Assembly (NCBI RefSeq): GCF_029873635.1
Contig: NC_080424.1
Coordinates: forward strand, 2,025,001-2,089,000
Direction of reading: 5' to 3'
DNA length: 64,000 bases
DNA from: Malania oleifera
Lineage: Eukaryota > Streptophyta > Magnoliopsida > Santalales > Ximeniaceae
Positions 48,242 to 60,393 of this stretch are shown here, piece after piece. A program made the position numbers and the translations under genes. The notes beneath the pieces are model-generated. The model was given only the letters and a program-made list of their open reading frames with translations. It was not told where the DNA came from and did no database searches. Within the stretch, counting starts at the first letter, position 1. Each line of letters starts with the position of its first letter.

Positions 48242-51012
48242 TGTTAGGAAAATATGTGATTCCAAATCCGAATAACCTTTTACCATCCCATAGGTGTCAA
48301 AGTCTTTGTTACCTATTTATAATTTAGCTATTAATATTAGATGTACTCAATATATTTACCATGTATGGATGTTGAATATTAGGAATACGTTAAGACTTTC
48401 CTTTGTATAGCATAATATCTACTTTCCTTGTAAAGATTGGCTATTACTACTTTCCTGTAAAGATTGGTGATTTGCCTTTATAATGAGAAAGGGCTGAATC
48501 GAGAATGGTCAGTTTTTCCAAAAGATTTTTTGACTTTGATATGGTATCGGAGCAGGTTTCTAGTTTCTTACCTGTTTCTTGAATTTTTTTTCTTGGATTT
48601 TTTTTTCTCAGGGGTATGTGTTTTGGGATTTCGGTGATTTTTGTTGGTGGTTTCAGCACTGTCTGCTGGTGCTCTTGTGGATTTCGGCACATGGTTGGTG
48701 AGTTTGTGGTATTTGTTTTGGTTGTTGGTGTGCTTTCTGTGGTGAGTTTGTGGGTTCTATGTGTTGAACTTTTGTTTTATATTTTTTTAGTTTGTGGGTT
48801 TTTGGTCCTTTGTCTTTTTCGGTGCTGAGATTTTTTGTCTCTTCGTGGGTGCTGGGATTTCTTGTTTGTTGGCATCTTCAGCAACTTCTTTGTGGGTTCT
48901 AGGTGTTGCATTTTTGTGGAATATTCTTTGTGGAATTTCTAGGAGATCAGTGTTTTTGTTGTGGGTGGAATTTTTTTATGATTTTTGGTATTTATCTTGG
49001 TTAAATCATGTCTTCTAGCGAGTCTTTCGGGGTCTGTTTTACTGGCAAAAATTATTCTGCTTGGGAGTTTTAGTTTCAATTATTTGTCAAAGGGAAAGAC
49101 TTGTGGGGTCATATTGATGGGAGTGATCCCGCACCTCGAGAAGGCGAGGCTCTGTCTAAATGGGTAATTAAGGATGCTCGAGTTATAACCTAGATCCTTG
49201 TCTCGGTTGAGCCTCACCTTGTTCTCAATCCGAGGCCTTATAAAACTGCCACTGACATGTGAATTATCTACATAAGGTTTATAATCAAGACAACGCGGCT
49301 TGGAGTTTTCAATTGGAGTATGAGATGGCTAATTTCACACAGGGAAGTCTCTCTATTGAGGGATATTTTTCTGGTTTTCAAAATCTTTCGGGCTACTTAT
49401 TCATAAATTGTTTATGCAAATGTTCCCACTGCAACTCTCTCTGTTGTTCAAGCAGTGCATGAAACAAGCAAGAGAGATCAATTCTTGATGAAGCTATGTT
49501 CTGACTTTGACATTGCACGTTCTAATCAGATGAATCGTCATCTATTACCATCTCAGGATGCTTGTTTGAGTGAACTTCTTCGTGAGGAGCAGCGTCTCGT
49601 AACTCAGGCTTCCATGGAATGTTGGGCTACTGTCAGTGCCCTTATTACTGTGGCTTATGCAGCACAAGGGAGGAATAAGGGTCGAGACACGCGTGTTCTC
49701 CAATGCTATAGCTGTAAAGCCTTTGGTCATATTGCTTGGGATTGTCCTCAAAAGTTTTGTAACTACTGCAAGAAATAGGGACATATCATCTCCGCTCGTC
49801 CCATTCGCCCTGAAAGGAAGCAAGGTACTCCTTATCATGCCTCCGCTAGTGCCTCTAGTTCTACTACATTGCCTATTGCCTTGCAAGTTGTTCCTACTCC
49901 TACAGCCTTAGCAAACCCAAATACACTCACCTCTGAAATGGTACAACGAATGATCCTTTCTGCTTTTTCTACTTTTGGACTCTTAGGTAATCCTAACGTT
50001 TCTTCTAAACCATGGTATTTTGATTTCAGAGCCTTTAACCATATGACCAATTTTGTTTTCCTCTTTCCAATGTCTGAAATTATGTTGGAAATCTAAAAAT
50101 TAACACTGCTAATGGCAGTTCTCTACCTATCCATGTCGTTGGTGATCTTTCATCTTCCTTAACTGATGTTTTTGTTTCTTTTGACCTCTCCACAAATCTT
50201 TTTTTTTTTGTTGGTTAATTGGTCGATAACAATTGTAATGTTCATTTCTCTCGTTCTGGTTGTGTTGTGCAGGATCAAGTGTCTGGGAAGATGATCGCGA
50301 AGGGGCCTAAAGTGGGATGACTCTTTCCTCTGCACCTTTCTCCTTCCACAATTATTCCTTGTTATCCTCTACTTTCTTTCGCATGTAATGTTGCAAATCC
50401 TGGAAATAAGATGTGGCATAGATGTCTTGGCCACCCAAACTCAGATGTACTTTGTACTTTTTTAATTCTGGTTTGTTGGGAAATACAACGTGTTCTTCTC
50501 TTAATCTTTCCTTTGATTGTACAATATGCAAACTTGGAAAAAGTAAAGTTCTACCTTTTCCTCAACATGCATCTCATGCCTAACAATGTTTTGATATTAT
50601 TCATAGTGATGTTTGGGGAATTGCACCTTTTGTTTCTCATTCTCATTATAAGTACTTTGTTACTTTCATTGATGACTTTAATCGTTTTACTTGGGTTTAC
50701 TTCCAATGGGCTAAGGTAGAAGTTTTTTCAGTCTTTAAGTGCTTCCTTGTACTTCGTGAGACTCAATTCTCTGCTAGCATCAAGATCTTGTGATCTGATT
50801 TTGGAGGAGAATACATGTATAATGAGTTTTAGGACTTCCTTTAAAGCAAAGGGATCATCTCTTAGCGTTCTTATCATTCGACACCACAACAAAATGGTGT
50901 TGCTGAGTTAAAAAATCGTCACCTTCTTGATGTGGTAAGAACCCTTTTACTTGAATCATCTGTTCCTCCTCGTTTTTGGTGTGAAGCGCTTTCTACTTTG
51001 GTTCATGTGATT
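48242..51012 (+). mobile_element. Ty1/copia element, LTR to integrase
   Basis: 5' LTR about 48242-48543 (from TGTTAGGAAAATATG), then the primer-binding site TGGTATCGGAGC. Gag runs from about 49008 (FTGKNYSAWEFQFQLFVKGK, DLWGHIDG, YNQDNAAW) with a zinc knuckle CYSCKAFGHIAWDC near 49705. Integrase runs about 50411-51010 (HPNSDV, SDVWGIAPF, DFGGEYMYNEF, TPQQNGVAELKNRHLLD). It is truncated at 51013 by an LTR, so reverse transcriptase is absent. A fossil with many breaks. Confidence 0.85.
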
Positions 51013-52721
51013 TGTAAGGACCTGAAAATAATAATAATAAATTTGGTTTAATACAAGACCAAACCGTCTACGATTTTAGGGAGTTTAGGGAAACCGTCGA
51101 TAGTTTCAGACAACTGAGAGCCTATATGTAAGAACACAGAAAAAAATGGTTTGGTATGAGACCAAACCATCGACATTTTCAGGAAAACCGTTGATGGATT
51201 TGTGTGGGCTGAGGGTCTATAAGGAAGCTTATATTTCTTTCGTTATAACTCTCTCTCTCTCTCTCTCTTTCTCAAATTAGGGTTTTGGGCTCTCTCTCTC
51301 TCTCTACTCTTACTCTCTCATGTCTCTCTATGACGCCTCGATTTTTCATACTTTTTTTAAAAATAAATATTCATCATCAAACTTCGGACATGTCAAAAAT
51401 TCTAATACCGTATCAATATAATACGACTCGAAATAGGAATTGGGTATACAGTCATACAAAATAATCCTAATAGCGGAAGTCAACATATTTACATACCACA
51501 ACGAATACATATACTAGAGTACTATCCATCTAGATATATATACATATCTAAATATATTATCAAAAACAACAAGACTCTAGGGGAAACATACATCCCTCGC
51601 TCATACACTCACCTAGTATATCAGGGTACCAGCTCCCCACTATCTCAGAGCTCTATCACCTAGTCTGTCTCGATTTCCTAAAATGTTTAGATATTTGGGT
51701 GAGACAAATCACAGTAAGATGGAATAAATTATTGATATATGCTCGGAGTCATATAAATATACAATACAAGCTTTGAAAGCTTTATTTCCATTTCTTAAGT
51801 TTATTCACATGCAACCCATATTTCTCGGTGAAGTTTCTAAAAATATGGGAGATTGCACGCCCATACATGTAACTCTCTTCTGCTCTGATATCGTTTGCAA
51901 CCTTACCCAAATAACTCGGGTTCGGTTACAACTGATACTTATCAGGGTACTCACCTTACTCAGTAAGCCCTCAGAAGGAATGTTTTACTTCGCTTACATT
52001 ATTTATATTATTAACTCACACATTCATTTCCCATTTTCATCATTCTTTCCTTTCTCATATTTCATTATTCTTTCATTTCTCAATTTTCATTATTCTTTCA
52101 TTTCCATCCAGCCCATGAGTATCCTCAGTAACCACGCGTCTGTAACTCATGGCTTTCCATCTTTATCAATCTTTCATTTCACCATCCAACCCATGGGTAT
52201 CAGAGTTGTTGACGTGGCTGATGTGATGTTTGATGTGTATGATTTAATTAATATCGATGATTTTATTTTATTTTTTAAATGGTATGAAAAATCGAGGCGT
52301 CACAATTTGATATTAGAGCTTAGGTTGTTAGGTTCTGCAGACTTTAGTAAACAAAGGAATACAATACCAGAGTATAGGAGTAAATTTTGAGGAAAATAGG
52401 AGATGGGTAGATTGAGATATGAATCAATTGTTGTTAAAGGATGGGATTGGAGTTTAAGGTTCTAACTTGCAGCCTGAAGGCAAGAATTTCGTGATTGTTT
52501 CTGTGATTTTCCTGGGGTGACGATTTCAGGAAAACCATAGTAAATTATTGTTGGGTCTTGTTTATGAATAGCTTAGAGGACCTAGGGTGTATTCCGGGGG
52601 ATCACTCCAATGCCTAAGTTAGGGACTGTGGGAGGTTTAGATTGCAACAATAAGAGAGAATGTGTGAGAATGAGATACTTACCTCATTTTGGAGTATCCT
52701 TTTATAGTGGTAGAGACATGT
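51013..52721 (+). mobile_element. LTR plus leader, interrupted by an inverted LTR
   Basis: Starts TGTAAGGACCTG at 51013. U3 carries AACCGTCTACG, AACCGTCGATAG, AACCATCGACA and AACCGTTGATGG, then TATA (CTATAAGG, about 51215) and CT tracts (51249-51305). The 3' end GGCGTCACA at 52304 is followed by a primer-site-like TTGATATTAGAGC and a leader related to 38090-38190. Sequence from 51331 to roughly 52200 has the opposite orientation. A fossil. Confidence 0.6.
51331..52200 (-). mobile_element. Inverted LTR inside the 51013 LTR
   Basis: Begins TGACGCCTCGATTTTTCATAC, the exact inverse of the LTR end at about 52282-52302. Minus-strand LTR marks follow: 'gcggaag' at about 51475 and 'gggtgagacaaatcacagtaag' at about 51698. 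The right limit is indistinct. A pyrimidine-rich repeat 'cattattctttcatttc' lies at about 52062-52100. Confidence 0.5.
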
Positions 52722-53685
52722 CTTCCTTTAATTTCATATCTATGGGTGCATTATTATGTTAATTGGGGGTTATGGATAATTTGAGAGTATTTCTGTAGGG
52801 GTGTTAATGGTGTTTTTATGCCTTGGAGATCGACAATAACTGTTGAATAATTGATTTGAGGACTAGACCAGACTCTTGAATGAAACCTAACTAATGTTTC
52901 TTTTGATCCTATCATTTGTTTAAGAATACCTCCAAATCCTGCATCAGAGACATCTATTTCAACAATCATGAAAGCCTTTGGGTTAGGAAGACTAAGGTTG
53001 GTAGACTTTTGACTAAAGTTTTGACTTTAATTACTGTTTGAGTATGCTCATCAGACCATGCTAATGGGTTTTTCTTTAACCTATTGAATAATGATTTGAG
53101 AATTATTCTTAAGTTAGGAATAAAGTTTGCAACATAATTAAGATAGCCTAAAAATCTTTGCAATTGATTTTTGTCTTTAATTTCATTTGAAAACTTTTTT
53201 TGCAAATTCTATTGATCTTTGTATTGGAGTAATTGTATTTTAATAGATATTATGTCCCAAAAATCTAACATTAACTTGAAACAATTTGATTTTTGGTTGA
53301 GACACAACAAGACCATTCTTTCTTATTAATCTTTTGTCAAGTAAATCTTTGATTTCTTTTTTGCAATATTCAAGTAGTTCTTGATTCATTTGAATTGGTA
53401 TTGCCTTAGTAGGTATTTTATCTTCTGAAAATTCCTTTACATAAGGTAATTTTACCATATGCTTTTTCCTTGACCAAAATGGATTTGGTAAATTTGAACA
53501 GACTTCTTTTTCTAATTTTTCTTTAAATTGTTCAATTTTACTTTTGATTTCTAGGGTTTGGATTCTTTCTTCCTTTAATTTCATATGTATGAGTGCATTA
53601 TTATGTTAATTAGGGGTTATGGATAATTTGAGGGTATTTCTGCAGGGGTGTTAATGGTGGTTTTATGCCTTGGAGATTGACAATA
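52722..53685. repeat. 117-bp direct repeats flanking a viral fossil
   Basis: 52722-52838 and 53569-53685 match at about 110 of 117 positions by eye. They bracket the caulimovirid fragment. The right copy overlaps the edge of the viral frame, so part of the repeat may be viral. Confidence 0.85.
52750..53590 (-). mobile_element. Endogenous caulimovirid (pararetrovirus) fragment
   Basis: Minus-strand polyprotein pieces typical of Caulimoviridae reverse transcriptase and RNase H: KLPYVKEFSEDKIPTKAIPI with QMNQELLEYCKKEIKDLL, then LQRFLGYLNYVANFIPNLR and IVEIDVSDAGFGGILKQ. The order and motifs resemble florendovirus- or soymovirus-like sequences; genus is not decided. It is a short, broken fossil with several interruptions and large missing parts. 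Such copies usually arise by illegitimate repair rather than integrase. Confidence 0.8.
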
Positions 53686-53967
53686 GAAGCTATTTGTCTT
53701 TTAGGAAAAATAATGAAAAAGTTTAGGAAAATGACGAGGGATTTGCACATGGTTTTTAGTGACCTAGAGAAAATGTATAACATAATACCTAGGGAAATTA
53801 TTTAGTAAGTCTTATAAATGAAACGGGTATGTAGTAGATATACTGAAGTTATTAAGGATATGTGTGATAGAGTAATGACTAACGTTAGGATTGTAGGAGA
53901 AAAATCTAGAAATTTTCTGATCACAATAGATGTACATCAAGGTTTTACTTTGAGTTATTATCTGTCT
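53686..53967 (+). mobile_element. LINE reverse transcriptase fragment (RTE-like)
   Basis: Reads KKFRKMTRDLHMVFSDLEKM, then PREII, RYTEVIKDMCDRVMTNVR and ITIDVHQGFTLSYYL. This matches the plant RTE pattern LHMVFIDLEKAYDRVPRE...YIDIIKDMYEG...GLHQGSALSPYLF. Three stop codons interrupt the frame (two adjacent after PREII, one shortly after). Both ends are missing: the right side is cut by an LTR at 53968. Confidence 0.75.
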
Positions 53968-54916
53968 TGTTGACTTTGGTGCAATCTCAAGAGGGGGGTG
54001 AATTGGAGATTTAAAAATTTCCTCTTACGTTCAACTAATTTAGCAACAGTATAATGCAACCTAGGTTCAACTAATCTAGCAACAGTATAACATAACCTAG
54101 GAGCAGTCTAAGTATATATGAAATTGCAGATATGATATATTAATCACCTTTTAGAACATATAACGTAATTCCAATATTTCCCAATCAAATACAAGATCGT
54201 GCTAATCAGAAATGCGGTATATTCAGTAAGGAAATTAAATCAAGCACAAAGCAGAATATAATGCAGGAAATGTAAACTTGACATCGAATATGATATCGGT
54301 GTTCGGTCAATCCTACCTACGTTCTCGTCTTGGCTTACAAGCCACTAAGGGCTCACTTCACGGGTGGAGTGACATCTAATGCAACACCTTACCAGGATGG
54401 TGCACCTAGTTTTCCTAACGGGTCAAAGTCAATCCGGGACTTTTATTAGGGCAAGCCTCCCTCTTCAAGCCCGCTCCTGGAATACAATAATCAATATAGT
54501 TTTTGAATACAAATGAAGTGCTTCTAATCAAGCAAATGTGTATATCACAATACAGTCTAGATAAATATGCACTCACAGATGATAGTACATATGCTCAGTG
54601 CCAATAACATGTGTTAAACACTCATACCGATGTTAATGTACAATCATGGCCTATAGTGTATTTCCAAACAATCTTTGAAATAAAGTATCAATGTAAATCA
54701 ATCACTACAAGTTCAAAGAGTTCCAACTAGAATATTCATAATATCTAAAAAATAATTTTCTCAAAATAAAAGCTCAAGAGATATTTAAAGAATAAGTGAG
54801 CTTATAAAAAATATTTTGCACAACTAAAAACCACAAGCTTGATGAGTCTTGCAACAAAGATGCAAAGACTCACTAGCTACAAAGGTTTTTCCATACAAAG
54901 ATTTATTAGTTAAATC

Positions 54917-54935
54917 GGGGGAGGGGGGGGGGGGG
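54917..54935. repeat. G-run of 19 bases
   Basis: Five G, one A, thirteen G on the plus strand. It can form a G-quadruplex and is a likely site of sequencing error or length change. Confidence 0.9.
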
Positions 54936-56137
54936 AACCCTAACTAAAACTTTCAATCAAAAACAATAACTCAATTTATAACCAAAAGAGTTTAAGTATT
55001 AGAATCACTCAAGAATATTCTTTAAAAACTTGATTTCTCAGGGGAATAGCAAAGGAGGAGTGTATTTGACCTAGTATAGGAAAAATATACTCTTAAAAAT
55101 TCAGAAGATTTTTGGCTCAATGATGTTTCTATTCACACATTAATTGTGTAAATAAACCCATATATATAGAGAATGTCAAAATTATAACCGTTGGAGACAT
55201 TTAGGGAACTATTAAAATTGTTTAAAATATGTTTAAGAAATTAACACTATTTAACCCCAATTAATTGTGGAAAAAATTTGGCCAACCCGAGAGTTTCAGT
55301 AGACCAAGCCATAGGTTCGGTCACCTGAACAGACAATAGAAAAAGGTAATTTTGAAGTTTGGGTGCCTGATTAAGGGTTCGGTTTGTTGACCAAGATGAT
55401 TTTTCATTCTGTCTGAGATTCGATCACCTAGTCTCAAGTTCGGTCTACCGAACTTGAACATTCGGTCGCCTGGGGGTATTTTGAACGTGTGGTTCGAGTG
55501 CCCGAGTTGTTGGGAAAGGACAGGGTACGAGTTCGGTTGATCGTGGATGGTGAAGTCATTTGTGTTTAGTCGCTCGAAGTTAGGTCAACTATTTGACTAG
55601 TCCACGGTTCGGTCAACCGAGGCAATTTGACTTATCTGGTTTGGTCGCTCGAAGCCCTTATGATTTTAGCCTAAGGTTCATTACTTGATTATAATTTTAC
55701 CCCTGATGACATGTGAACTATAGTGAGGTTTCGTGCACTAAGTGTGGGAACCTAAGGTCAATCTAAGACAACTTGAGTACACAATCCTATCATGCATGAT
55801 GTAGTTATTATAGACCATATTGAATTACAATCCGGAAAGAAGAATATAAAAATACAAATACAAATTAAGCACAATATTCTTCAATCTTCTTTTAGGTCAC
55901 CATACGCCATCATGATATAGTGTTCTTTTCAATTCAATGCGTAAAGTGAACCTGCATGCAAGTTCAGGGCAAACATTAGTATCAAGTATATTTGTCATTA
56001 TCAAAACAAGATATAACCAATTAGGTCAACAATCTCTCCTTTTTTTATGATGACAAATACTCTATGTAAAAGTGGGTACAGTCAAGAAAGGCTCCTCATG
56101 ACAATATGTATAAAGGGAATTGAAAGCTCAATTAACT

Positions 56138-56903
56138 TCTAACGACCCGAAAAACTTTGACTATTTAAAATAATAAGAAAGATAATAAAAGGAAAAAGGG
56201 AAAAGAAATATTTAAAGGGAAATAAATAGGTGTTCGTCGACAAGCTGGATTTTCTAGTTAACGAGAAAACTATAGAGCCTTGTCGTCGAATATGTTTGTC
56301 TCGTCGTCGAGGGTTTACTGAGAGAGGGTTTTTAATACCTAAATTTCGTCGACGAGATCTCGATCTCATCCACGAGTGGTGTTCTCGGGCTCGTCGACGG
56401 GGCCATATGGCAAATTGCTTATAAATAGGCAAAAATCATATTTCAGCGTAGGAATTTTATTTCTCCTTCACTTTCTCTCTCTACCCACGGCTCATCTGCC
56501 TTCTATCTTTGATTTCGGGCCGAATTTAGCTCGGTTCAACAATCGGAAGCTACCATGAGACTCTTGGAAAGATTCTCTGCAATATAGGCGGAGCAGATTT
56601 TTGATTAGAGAAGTTTGGGAAACATCCCAAAACTAGGGTAAGTAAAATAATTTAAGGTTTTATTATTATTTTGAGATATTTGGAGCCTGGGAAGTATTAT
56701 ATTGGTATTTTTCTGAGATTTGAGGAATTTTGAGTTTTTGGAATATAGGGTCTCGTTTTGTTAATTTTAGGCAGGAATCCTGAGGAGCAGGTAAGGGGAA
56801 ATATTTTATAATAGCTTTTTAATAATTTTAAACGACTAATTTTGGGTATAATTTCTACATATTCAGGTATAGTTTTTCTGAAACATGTTGGTATTGAAAA
56901 TAC

Positions 56904-56944
<41 letters not shown>

Positions 56945-58962
56945 TATATTGGGAAAAATCGTGTGGTTGAAACCATTTTTGTTAATTAAATGATAGTGAG
57001 CATTGTGGAAAGTTGAATGATTGAGATTGCGAATAGTGTTTGGCTTTGACTTTTGATTGGTTGATTTTGCTAGTTAATTGCAAATACTGGATGATTGTGT
57101 ATACTGTGGTAATTGTGTGGATGTGATTGATTGATCAAGTTGGTTATTGATTTGTGTTATGGTTCATGTAAATTACGATATAATGTTGGCAATGGTATGA
57201 GGAGGTCGTTATATGGGTGTATATATTGGGAGGTAAACATTGACAGTGATATGAGGAAGTTGTTGACCTATTTACCATGAATGAAGTGTTTGTTTTGTAA
57301 TCTATGTGGTTTGATCAGTCTTGTGTGGACATATATGCTGTGTGATTGGTTTCTCTTGTGTGGATCGTGTAATCTATGTGATTGGTTAGTCCTGTGTGGA
57401 CATGTATGTTGTAATTGATAGTCTTGTGTGGACGAGTCTTGTGTGGATGTGTATAATATGTGTGTTAGTAGTCTTGTGTAGGGGTGTACAAAAATTACTG
57501 AAAAATCGAAAATCGGACCAAAACCGAACTGAAACTAGAAACGGTTCGATTTTTCGATTTTTTATTTCGATTGCTGTTTCCAAAAATAAAAATGTTCGGT
57601 TTCAATTTTGGTTTCAGTTTTATGTTGAAACCGAATCGAAAAAAACTAAAAAATCGATTATATATATATATATATATATATATAATATGGCTAGTAAAAA
57701 TATAGCATGCAATATAACTACAGAGCCACTATAGAAAATAAAAATGCTCAATAAATTTTTTAGAATTTTATGAAAAATAAAGGTTATTTTTGTTAAAAGT
57801 GTTCAACAGATTTTATTTTGTTAAAATTATGAGTCCCTATAAAAAATTAAAATGCTCAATAAATTTTTAACAACTTTATGAAAAATAAAGGTTATTTTTT
57901 TTGTAAAAAAAATTGGTTTAAAACCGCAATCGAATCGCCACATTTTCAGTTTTCAATTAAAGTATAATTTCGGTTCGATTTTGGTTTTGGTTCGAAAATC
58001 CCAAAACCAAAAATTTTGGTTCAATTTTCGGTTATGACCACCAAAATCGAACCGTGTATAGTCCTAGTCCTATGTGGACAATTACATATTGTGTGGATAT
58101 AGACCCTGTGTGGTTATGATTGAAGACTTTATGTTCATCCTGTGTGGATTGATTGTGATTTGTTTATGTGTGGAGTTCTGCGAAACGAATATGGTTGGCT
58201 GCGTGTGGCTTTAATTAATTAGGTATTTTGGATAAAGTATATTATTCCACCCGAGAGCTTGTTGAGGAAGGCGAGTGCTCTGGTAATTATTTGTGGATAC
58301 TAGAATAGAAGAAAGATACTTGTATGAGCGGATTAACTTCCCTATTCTCGGTAACTTTACCTAGATATATAACCCGAAGGCTTACTGAGAAAAGTGAGTG
58401 CCTTGGTGTTAGCATTAGAGCAGAGGAAATCTACTTGTATGGGTGGGTAGACTTTCTTATTCTCGGGAATTATCAGTAAAATATTTATGAATGTGGGCAC
58501 GTGATTGGATGACAAAGACATTGACCATAGTGTGATTATGAGCGTGTGATTTTGGCTACTAGTAGATTGTGAACGCTTTTGTATGAATATTTTAATTATA
58601 TACTAAACACTTCAGTCACATACTGTTACAAACTATTTCTTCTTTACTAAGAGGTGTCTCACCCCGTCGTTGACTTAATCTTTTCAAGTTATCTAGGTGA
58701 TCGAGTTTAGATTGCTCCAGGACGGGGTAGTTTGTGAGTGGTACCAGAACAGATATGTTTTAGTTTTTATGTCATATATTTTATTCAGGCTTTGTAATAT
58801 GAAGAATTAGGTTGTAATTATTATGGATCTGTATGTGTAAGTATAGAACTCTGGTATATTTTGTTCAGGTTATTTTATTATTTTCGATGCGTGAATGGTA
58901 TCAAAGACGTGTGTCGGTTTCATAACACTTCGGGCCCCACGTGGCGGGTCTGGGGCGTTACA
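56138..58962 (+). mobile_element. Solo LTR with TSD TAACT, holding a hAT-type MITE
   Basis: TCTAACGACCCG at 56138 to GGGGCGTTACA at 58962, with exact TAACT at 56133-56137 and 58963-58967. It is 2.83 kb, or 2.24 kb without the MITE. Palindrome array at 56231-56402, TATA box TTATAAATAGG at about 56418, conserved GTAAGT near 56638, and a 'gaggtgtctcacccc' block with TTTTCAAG near 58641-58676. A 'gtcttgtgtggac' repeat of irregular period fills about 57318-57478 and resumes at about 58067. Confidence 0.88.
57479..58066. mobile_element. hAT-type MITE with 8-bp target duplication
   Basis: TAGGGGTGTACA at the left and an inverted TGTATAGTCCTA at the right, flanked by GTCTTGTG (57471-57478) and GTCCTATG (58067-58074), an 8-bp duplication with two differences. 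Arms are rich in CGAAAATCGG/CGGTTCGATTTT. The core has an internal duplication of about 75 bp ('aaaatgctcaataaatttttta') near 57740 and 57849. Length 588 bp, no coding capacity. Confidence 0.75.
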
Positions 58963-60311
58963 TAACTAATGTACCCAATGTACCCAGTTTTGCATTTTCT
59001 TCCCCTTTTGACAATAGCAAAAATGGTTAAAATAAAAGAATTATAACATGTGGGCAAACAATGAGTAACAATCATTTAGATATAAGATATAGATTGGGAA
59101 GATTTTTGGAAATTTTGGTAGCATGCTGTTTGAAAATGAAGCATTTCTCGAAATAAATTTGTACTTAAGTGACCTGTTTGAGTTCAACAAATAATATACA
59201 ACAATTTACATTCAACAACTCAAATAGTTCAATATTGATCAACGCAAATGATGATATAATCATGCAAAACACAATGATTGAAACACATTCCCTCAAAATA
59301 TAGAGTATAGTAGTGATATTATGAGATAATATTTAATATTTCAGAGCCGTATATTTCTAAATTAAGTGGCCCTCCCTCAGATTGTACATTCTCTTTATTC
59401 TTACAACTTGAGCGTATGACACAAGTGTTTTAAAAATTTATAAATACAGAGCATGACAAAAGATTATCTTTTAAGATCATTTCATGCAAATTTATCTTTT
59501 GAAAGAATCCCCCTTTTGAAATAGTCAACAAATGCCTTGGGGATACAATTTGCTACAAAATATTGAATTTAAGTCTAGCAAAAAAATTGAAGTAAGTTAT
59601 AACAGATCATTCTGAGAATATTCATAAAGATGATGTTCTAGAAATACAACTTAAGTTCAACATGTTCAGTTTTTATAAAAACATAGGATGTGTGTAGTGA
59701 ATTTGAGAAAATTTTGGCAGCATTTCATCTAAAAATACACTTTTTCCCATGAATACCTGCCTATTACTAAACATTTAAGTACATGCACAAGTTTTAGATG
59801 TTTCAAATTAAATAGAACTAAGTGCAAGAAATTTAAAATTTGAAACAAATTTTGCATGCACGTCCATCAATATTTTAGCAAAAATTTTGAATATTTTGGA
59901 AAAATGTCAAGCGAAAATTTGGCAGCATGTCGTCTGTAAACAGGACATTTCCCATATAAACCTGCATAAAAAGGATTCAAGCAAACATTACATCATCTAG
60001 TTTTGAGCATACGAAAACCTAACATATCTATTAGCAGACAATAAACATCAATTGCATTTGCTATGCAGGAGGCATCAATCAAGAAAATATAATAATCAAA
60101 GACATTTTTAAAAAAAACATGCATGCAAGCCATCATATATAGAATGAAACCAATCACCACAAAACAATAAATATACGTATTTGTGTGTGAGTGTGGTGAG
60201 AATGTAAAGCAAAAAGCAAAAATAAAACTGTATAGTTGTTACAGACCCAGATGTATGTATGTAAAAGATAAGATAGATAAGCTGGATAATAGCTTATCCT
60301 CAAAACCTCCT

Positions 60312-60389
60312 CTAAGCCTCTCCATCATCAGGCCCTTCCTCGTCGCCGCTCACGTCCATTTGCTCCTCACCATCATCCTCATCATTCAT
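60312..60389 (-). pseudogene. Acidic C-terminal reading frame of a retroelement
   Basis: Minus-strand frame MNDEDDGEEQMDVSGDEEGP followed by DDGEA and a stop. The frame stays open upstream to the LTR border at about 60393, so this is the tail of a longer protein cut off by the LTR. About half the residues are Asp or Glu. It could be the end of the gag-like protein of the large element whose LTR is at 53968-56031. That link is positional. Confidence 0.5.
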
Positions 60390-60393
60390 ATAG

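Larger units (their letters stand above)
53968..60393 (-). mobile_element. Large retroelement 3' half with 2.06-kb LTR, interrupted
   Basis: 3' LTR 53968-56031 (TGTTGACTTTGG...TAGGTCAACA). On its right a minus-strand purine tract AAAAAAAGGAGAGAT directly precedes the LTR start. Inner sequence runs 56032-56137 and, after a solo LTR, 58963-60393. In U3 there is an array of TTCGGTCNNCYGAA-like units (about 55270-55660) upstream of a TATATATGGG box near 55160. The inner part has three copies of an 'aaaatttyggyagcat' motif with flanks (about 59103, 59712, 59918) and ends with an acidic reading frame at 60312-60389. No pol was found, so it may be a large non-autonomous element. A fossil. Confidence 0.6.

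Noticed and set aside
48616-49167. Val/Phe/Leu-rich frames resembling membrane proteins
   Set aside because: They fall in the T- and G-rich leader of the copia element between primer site and gag, and no frame is shared with a known protein.
56138-58962. Long TGTAAC...GTTACA units as DNA transposons with terminal inverted repeats
   Set aside because: The inverted ends are short, target duplications are 5 bp, and sister copies adjoin primer sites, purine tracts and gypsy pol, which marks them as LTRs.
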